Assembly (NCBI RefSeq): GCF_945906775.1
Contig: NZ_CAMDRE010000001.1
Location: forward strand, 1,736,001-1,800,000
Length of the DNA: 64,000 nt
Direction: 5' to 3'
Origin: Citrobacter sp. Marseille-Q6884
Lineage (GTDB): Bacteria; Pseudomonadota; Gammaproteobacteria; Enterobacterales; Enterobacteriaceae
Below the pieces are notes generated by a model. It was given only the letters and a program-made list of their open reading frames with translations. It was not told the DNA's origin and did no database searches. The translations under genes were made by a program, and so were the position numbers. Positions within the stretch are counted from its first letter, which is position 1. Every line of letters starts with the position of its first letter. Shown here one piece after another: positions 59,596 to 64,000 of the stretch.

Positions 59596-61019
59596 TGCGC
59601 ATAGGTATGCGTCTGCTGCTGGGCTATTTTCTGATCGTGGCCGTCGCCGCCTGGTTCGTTCTGTCTATCTTTGTGCAGGAGATCAAGCCAGGCGTTCGTC
59701 GAGCGACCGAAGGCACGTTGATTGATACGGCTACGCTGCTGGCTGCGCTGGCGCGCGACGACGTGCTCTCTGGTTCCCCCGCCAATGGCAAGCTGGCGCA
59801 GGCGTTTTCGCAACTGAACAATCGCCCCTTTCGCGCCAATATCAGCGGCATCAGCAAAGTGCGTAATGAATATCACGTCTATATGACCGACGCGCAGGGC
59901 AAAGTGTTGTTTGATTCTGCCAATAAAGCGGTGGGGCAAGATTACTCTCGCTGGAACGATGTCTGGTTAACGCTGCGTGGGCAGTATGGCGCACGGAGTA
60001 CGCTGCAAAATCCACATGATCCTGAAAGCTCGGTTATGTACGTTGCTGCGCCGATTTTTGATGGTGAACGTATCATCGGCGTTCTGAGTGTGGGTAAATC
60101 GAATGCGGCGATGGCACCGGTCATCCAACGTAGCGAACGGCGGATGCTGTGGGCGAGTGCCGTATTGCTGGGAATTGCATTAGTGATTGGCGCAGGCATG
60201 GTGTGGTGGATTAACCGTTCTATTGCCCGGCTGGCGCGCTATGCGGATTCCGTTACGGAGAACCGGCCCGTTGCTTTACCTGATTTAGGCAGCACTGAGT
60301 TACGCAAACTGGCGCAGGCGCTGGAAAGCATGCGTCTGAAGCTCGAAGGTAAGAATTACATCGAACAGTACGTCTATGCGTTGACCCATGAACTAAAAAG
60401 CCCACTGGCGGCTATTCGTGGGGCCGCCGAAATCTTGCGCGAAGGCCCACCTCCCAACGTGGTGGCGCGTTTTACCGATAATATTCTGACGCAAAATGCG
60501 CGTATGCAGGCGTTGGTTGAAACCCTGTTACGCCAGGCGAGACTGGAAAATCGACAGGATATAACCTTCTCTCTGGTGGCCGTTGATGCACTGTTTACCC
60601 AACTGTGTGAAGCGCGCAGTGTGCAGCTTGCCGCGAAGAACATCACTCTGACTATTAAGCCTTCATCATTGACTGTTGCCGCTGATCCGGCGTTGCTGGA
60701 GCAGGCGGTGGGTAATTTGCTGGATAACGCTATCGACTTTACTCCTCAGAACGGGACGATTGTTCTGTGCGCACAGCCGCAGGAGGAGAAAGTCGTATTG
60801 CAGGTCATCGATAGCGGTAGCGGGATCCCGGATTTTGCGCTGCCGCGTATTTTTGAACGTTTCTACTCGCTTCCCCGTGAGAATGGGCAGAAGAGTAGCG
60901 GTTTGGGGCTGGCGTTTGTGCGCGAAGTTGCGCGGCTGCTGCAAGGCGAAGTGACGGTATGCAATCGCCCTGAAGGTGGGACGCAGGCATCGTTTACACT
61001 TCACCGTCACTTCACATAA
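59595..61019 (+). CDS. creC: CreC, sensor histidine kinase
   Basis: 474 residues with two membrane helices (about 7-27 and 183-205), a periplasmic sensor with sCACHE-like YVAAPIFDGERIIGVLSVGK, HAMP, the H box ALTHELKSPLAAIRG, and the ATP-binding N, G1, G2 boxes (NLLDNAIDF, DSGSGIPDF, SSGLGLAFV). It responds to growth in minimal medium with fermentable carbon in E. coli. The end of the gene contains a CreB-binding tag for creD. Confidence 0.96.
   Translation: MRIGMRLLLGYFLIVAVAAWFVLSIFVQEIKPGVRRATEGTLIDTATLLAALARDDVLSGSPANGKLAQAFSQLNNRPFRANISGISKVRNEYHVYMTDAQGKVLFDSANKAVGQDYSRWNDVWLTLRGQYGARSTLQNPHDPESSVMYVAAPIFDGERIIGVLSVGKSNAAMAPVIQRSERRMLWASAVLLGIALVIGAGMVWWINRSIARLARYADSVTENRPVALPDLGSTELRKLAQALESMRLKLEGKNYIEQYVYALTHELKSPLAAIRGAAEILREGPPPNVVARFTDNILTQNARMQALVETLLRQARLENRQDITFSLVAVDALFTQLCEARSVQLAAKNITLTIKPSSLTVAADPALLEQAVGNLLDNAIDFTPQNGTIVLCAQPQEEKVVLQVIDSGSGIPDFALPRIFERFYSLPRENGQKSSGLGLAFVREVARLLQGEVTVCNRPEGGTQASFTLHRHFT
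61000..61015 (+). promoter_or_regulatory. cre tag (CreB-binding direct repeat) for creD
   Basis: TTCAC-CGTCAC-TTCAC fits the TTCAC-N6-TTCAC cre tag exactly. It overlaps the last codons of creC, 62 bases before creD. Confidence 0.92.
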
Positions 61020-61076
61020 CTTCAAATTCTCCGCACATAGCTGTTCTACCTTGCGGGTATTGCAAAGGAGAACACT

Positions 61077-62441
61077 ATGTTGAAATCACCCCTGTTTTGG
61101 AAAATCGTCACCTTAAGTGGTGCAATACTGCTGTTGCTTATTCCCTTGACGATGGTCAGACAGATAATCGTTGAGCGCTCGGATTACCGTGACAAAGTGG
61201 ATCGTGCCATCCGCCAGAGCACCAGTGGGCCGCAAAATATGGTCGGCCCGCTGATCGCCATCCCTGTGACCGAACTGTATACCGAGCAGGAAGATAACAA
61301 AGAGATTCAGCGGAAACGCAGCTATATCCACTTCTGGCTACCGGAATCGTTAGTGATTGAGGGAAACCAGAACGTCGAAGCGCGTAAGATCGGTATTTAC
61401 GAGGGGCAGGTCTGGCATAACGATGTGTCGGTGAAGGCGGAGTTTAATGCTGAGCGTCTGAGTGAGTTGAATCATCCCAATATCACCGTGGGAAAACCGT
61501 TTGTTGTGGTTAGTGTGGGGGATGCCCGTGGGATTGGGGTCGTCAATACGTCGCAGGTCAACGGAACATCACTGGCTGTTGAACCTGGCACGGGGCTGAA
61601 CGGGCGTACGCAGGGTATCCATATTCCGCTACCTGATGCAGGCTGGGCACAGCAAAACCTGAGTCTGGCGCTTTCGCTCACGTTGAGTGGTACCGGCGAT
61701 TTCTCGGTGGTTCCGGTTGGGCGTAACAGCGAAATGACCTTAACCAGCAACTGGCCGCATCCTAACTTTCTGGGGGATTTTCTTCCGGCGAAGCGTGAGA
61801 TCAGCGAGTCAGGATTCAAGGCTCAATGGCAAAGCAGTTGGTTCGCCAATAATCTGGGAGAACGCTTTGATGGCGGCAAAATTAGCTGGCAGAGTATGCC
61901 CGCGTTTAGCGTTGCTGTCGCAACACCTGCGGATCAGTATCAGTTAACAGACAGAGCAACTAAATACGCCATCTTACTGATCGTGCTGACCTTTATGTCT
62001 TTCTTTGTGCTGGAAAGCATGACCAGCTTGCGGCTGCATCCTATGCAGTATCTGCTGGTGGGGTTATCGCTGGTGATGTTCTATCTGTTGCTGCTGGCGC
62101 TGTCAGAACATATAGGCTTTACGGCAGCCTGGATTATCGCCAGCCTGGTGGGCGCATTGATGAATGGCGTTTATTTACAGGCGGTATTACAAGGATGGCG
62201 TAGCAGTATCGTGTTCACCCTGGCGCTGTTAGCACTGGATGGCGTAATGTGGGTGCTGCTGCGTTCGCAGGACAGTGCCTTACTGTTGGGAACCGGTGTG
62301 CTGCTATTGGCGCTTTGTGCGGTGATGTTCCTGACGCGTCATCTTGACTGGCATTCGCTTGCTGTGTCGAAACCTAAATCTGCCGAATTACCACACGCAG
62401 AATTAAAGCCTGAAGACGATGCTTTGCGAGTGTGGAAGTAG
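61077..62441 (+). CDS. creD: CreD, inner-membrane protein
   Basis: 454 residues: one N-terminal helix, a large periplasmic domain (about 30-295), then five to six C-terminal helices from LLIVLTFMSFFVLESMTSLRLHP. CreD (Cet) is strongly induced by CreB and is linked to envelope stress and colicin E2 tolerance and to beta-lactam response in related genera. AAGGAGA precedes the ATG. A shared bidirectional terminator follows. Confidence 0.94.
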   Translation: MLKSPLFWKIVTLSGAILLLLIPLTMVRQIIVERSDYRDKVDRAIRQSTSGPQNMVGPLIAIPVTELYTEQEDNKEIQRKRSYIHFWLPESLVIEGNQNVEARKIGIYEGQVWHNDVSVKAEFNAERLSELNHPNITVGKPFVVVSVGDARGIGVVNTSQVNGTSLAVEPGTGLNGRTQGIHIPLPDAGWAQQNLSLALSLTLSGTGDFSVVPVGRNSEMTLTSNWPHPNFLGDFLPAKREISESGFKAQWQSSWFANNLGERFDGGKISWQSMPAFSVAVATPADQYQLTDRATKYAILLIVLTFMSFFVLESMTSLRLHPMQYLLVGLSLVMFYLLLLALSEHIGFTAAWIIASLVGALMNGVYLQAVLQGWRSSIVFTLALLALDGVMWVLLRSQDSALLLGTGVLLLALCAVMFLTRHLDWHSLAVSKPKSAELPHAELKPEDDALRVWK

Positions 62442-62463
62442 CCAACCTTTTTGACCAGGCATG

Positions 62464-62490
62464 AAAAACGGCGCATAAAGCGCCGTTTTT
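62464..62490. terminator. Bidirectional terminator between creD and arcA
   Basis: AAAAACGGCGC and GCGCCGTTTTT are exact complements around five bases, with A and T runs on both sides so that it can serve both converging genes. Confidence 0.92.
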
Positions 62491-62508
62491 ATACCTGTAA
62501 GGATCGTA

Positions 62509-63225
62509 TTAATCCTGCAGGTCGCCGCAGAAACGGTAACCTTCACCATGAATGGTGGCGATGATTTCTGGGGTATCCGGCGTAGATTCGAAATGCTTAC
62601 GAATACGACGGATGGTCACGTCAACGGTACGATCATGCGGCTTCAGCTCGCGACCGGTCATTTTTTTCAACAGTTCTGCGCGAGACTGGATTTTGCCCGG
62701 ATTCTCACAGAAGTGAAGCATGGCACGGAATTCGCTGCGTGGCAGTTTATACTGCTCGCCGTCAGGACCGATCAGAGAACGGCTGTTGATGTCCAGTTCC
62801 CAACCATTGAACTTGTAGCTTTCAACGCTACGACGCTCTTCGCTGACCGTGCCCAGATTCATGGTACGGGATAGCAGGTTACGAGCACGGATAGTCAGTT
62901 CACGCGGGTTAAACGGCTTGGTGATGTAATCGTCAGCGCCGATTTCGAGGCCGAGAATTTTATCGACTTCGTTATCGCGGCCCGTCAGGAACATCAGCGC
63001 AACGTTAGCTTGTTCACGAAGTTCACGTGCTAACAGGAGACCATTTTTCCCTGGCAGATTGATATCCATAATCACAAGGTTGATGTCATATTCAGAGAGG
63101 ATCTGATGCATTTCCGCGCCATCTGTCGCCTCGAATACATCATAGCCTTCCGCTTCGAAAATGCTTTTCAACGTGTTACGTGTTACTAACTCGTCTTCAA
63201 CGATAAGAATGTGCGGGGTCTGCAT
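62509..63225 (-). CDS. arcA: ArcA, aerobic respiration control response regulator
   Basis: 238 residues. Receiver domain with phospho-Asp54 in LVIMDINLPGKNG and Lys in ITKPFNPRE; OmpR-type winged helix (LPRSEFRAMLHFCENPGKIQ ... VTIRRIRKHFES). With ArcB it represses aerobic respiratory genes under low oxygen. The upstream leader is long and contains an FNR site; a small gene (yjjY) lies opposite to it. Confidence 0.97.
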   Translation of the reverse strand: MQTPHILIVEDELVTRNTLKSIFEAEGYDVFEATDGAEMHQILSEYDINLVIMDINLPGKNGLLLARELREQANVALMFLTGRDNEVDKILGLEIGADDYITKPFNPRELTIRARNLLSRTMNLGTVSEERRSVESYKFNGWELDINSRSLIGPDGEQYKLPRSEFRAMLHFCENPGKIQSRAELLKKMTGRELKPHDRTVDVTIRRIRKHFESTPDTPEIIATIHGEGYRFCGDLQD

Positions 63226-63320
63226 GTTTGCTACCTAAATTGCCAACTAAATCGAAACAGGAAGTACAAAAGTCCCTGACCTGCCTGATGCATGTCGAAA
63301 ATTAACATGATCGGCGTAAC

Positions 63321-63461
63321 ATGACTAAAGTACGTAATTGCGTTCTTGATGCACTTTCCATCAACGTCAACAACATCATTAGCTTGGTCGTGGGCACTTT
63401 CCCTCTGGACCCGACAGTGTCAAAAACGGCTGTCATCCTAACCATTTTAACAGCAACATAA
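63321..63461 (+). CDS. yjjY: YjjY, 46-residue small protein opposite the arcA leader
   Basis: Reads MTKVRNCVLDALSINVNN and ends TILTAT, apparently the same as the annotated E. coli YjjY. It has no clear Shine-Dalgarno. Conservation of this frame may reflect the arcA leader on the other strand rather than a protein. Residues 17-26 are moderately hydrophobic. Confidence 0.6.
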   Translation: MTKVRNCVLDALSINVNNIISLVVGTFPLDPTVSKTAVILTILTAT

Positions 63462-63860
63462 CAGGCTAAGACGTACCGGACACCCAATAAAACTACGCTT
63501 CGTTGACATATATCAAGTTCAATTGTAGCACGTTAACAGTTTGATGAAATCATCGTATCCAAATGTTAGCTTCCATCACAAATTTGCAATAATACAACTA
63601 GTTGCACGCGCTAATTAATAAATGTAATGAATCCAATGAATGAGTGCCATTCTAAATTAAATTATCATGGATAAACAGAAGGATATGCAACTTCTGTTAA
63701 CATAAAAAGCAATAGTACAGTCACGAAACAGTTTAGCATTTTTTACTAAATGCGAAATGCTTTTTCAGTGATTTCTGTTAAAAATATGTAAATTCGCGCT
63801 GCGTAATATGTTGATGTGCATCACATTATTATCGACAGACTGACCAAAAAGAGTATCAAA
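63462..63860. other. AT-rich region between arcA promoters and yjtD
   Basis: About 400 bases without a supported gene. It holds the FNR site and probably the arcA promoters, and a symmetrical TGATGTGCATCACA (63812-63825) about 35 bases before yjtD that could be a CRP/FNR-type site. Confidence 0.5.
63503..63516 (-). promoter_or_regulatory. FNR site upstream of arcA
   Basis: On the arcA strand TTGAT-ATAT-GTCAA differs from the FNR consensus TTGAT-N4-ATCAA by one base. FNR activation of arcA under anaerobiosis is known in E. coli. Confidence 0.8.
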
Positions 63861-64000
63861 ATGCGTTTAACAATTATTCTGGTTGCCCCCGCCCGAGCGG
63901 AAAATATTGGTGCTGCGGCCCGTGCTATGAAAACCATGGGATTCACCCAACTGCGGATCGTTGACAGCCAGGCGCACCTGGAACCCGCCACGCGCTGGGT
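63861..64000 (+). CDS. yjtD: YjtD (LasT), SpoU/TrmH-family tRNA/rRNA methyltransferase, 5' end only
   Basis: The first 46 or so residues are present, MRLTIILVAPARAENIGAAA and RAMKTMGFTQLRIVD, the opening of SPOUT methyltransferases related to TrmJ with the N-x-G-x-x-A-R motif. The rest lies beyond the window. The target nucleotide is unknown. Confidence 0.9.
   Translation, partial: MRLTIILVAPARAENIGAAARAMKTMGFTQLRIVDSQAHLEPATRW

Noticed and set aside
1..64000. Possible CRISPR array, prophage or insertion sequence
   Set aside because: No regularly spaced direct repeats with spacers, no transposase apart from the Rpn family (formerly named transposase_31), and no phage structural or integrase genes were seen, including next to the tRNA-Leu cluster.

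Overview
The window is a stretch of enterobacterial chromosome from the Escherichia/Salmonella/Citrobacter group. Gene order from base 1 to 64000 follows the segment that in E. coli K-12 runs from yjiN to arcA and yjtD, just before the origin-proximal end of the map. Proteins are near-colinear with their E. coli counterparts, while several inserted genes are absent from K-12. A Citrobacter-like species is my best guess from this mixture; that is an inference, not something the sequence proves.

Region 1 (1-7350) is the most accessory part. It holds yjiN (partial) and mdtM, then an Rpn-family nuclease gene with an apparent gene-within-gene antitoxin start, then a MarR regulator / HlyD adaptor / DUF2955 permease efflux operon, then a BrnT-BrnA toxin-antitoxin pair whose toxin gene carries a one-base deletion. 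In E. coli K-12 the same slot holds the restriction ('immigration control') genes, so this is a variable defence-type locus with different cargo.

Region 2 (7350-18560) contains yjiA-yjiX-btsT (pyruvate uptake, with three BtsR-type repeats and a CRP site upstream), tsr with a textbook flagellar sigma-28 promoter, a GNAT acetyltransferase, and the L-galactonate locus lgoT/lgoR/lgoD. Here lgoD is followed by a UxaB-type tagaturonate reductase, so the first two pathway steps sit in one operon. Region 3 (18560-31350) has opgB, yjjA, dnaTC, yjjPB (threonine/serine-exporter-like pair), the AT-rich yjjQ-bglJ regulators, a YbaK-type editing protein, an orphan PTS EIIC with a strong palindrome upstream, fhuF and yjjZ with Fur boxes, a membrane diguanylate cyclase, and three tandem tRNA-Leu(CAG) genes with a stringent-type promoter.

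Region 4 (31350-46200) is core: rsmC, holD-rimI-yjjG, prfC, osmY, ytjA, yjjU-yjjV, the glycyl-radical pair yjjI-yjjW, and the deoCABD nucleoside catabolic operon. DeoR operators lie 601 bp apart (one inside yjjI), and two ERIC elements in opposite orientation flank deoB. Region 5 (46200-64000) has lplA-ytjB, serB-radA-nadR, ettA, slt-trpR, yjjX, gpmB, rob, creABCD with a cre tag, arcA, the small yjjY opposite the arcA leader, and the start of yjtD. REP/BIME palindromes are scattered between genes throughout.

All family assignments and comparisons with E. coli come from my memory of those proteins; no database search was run.
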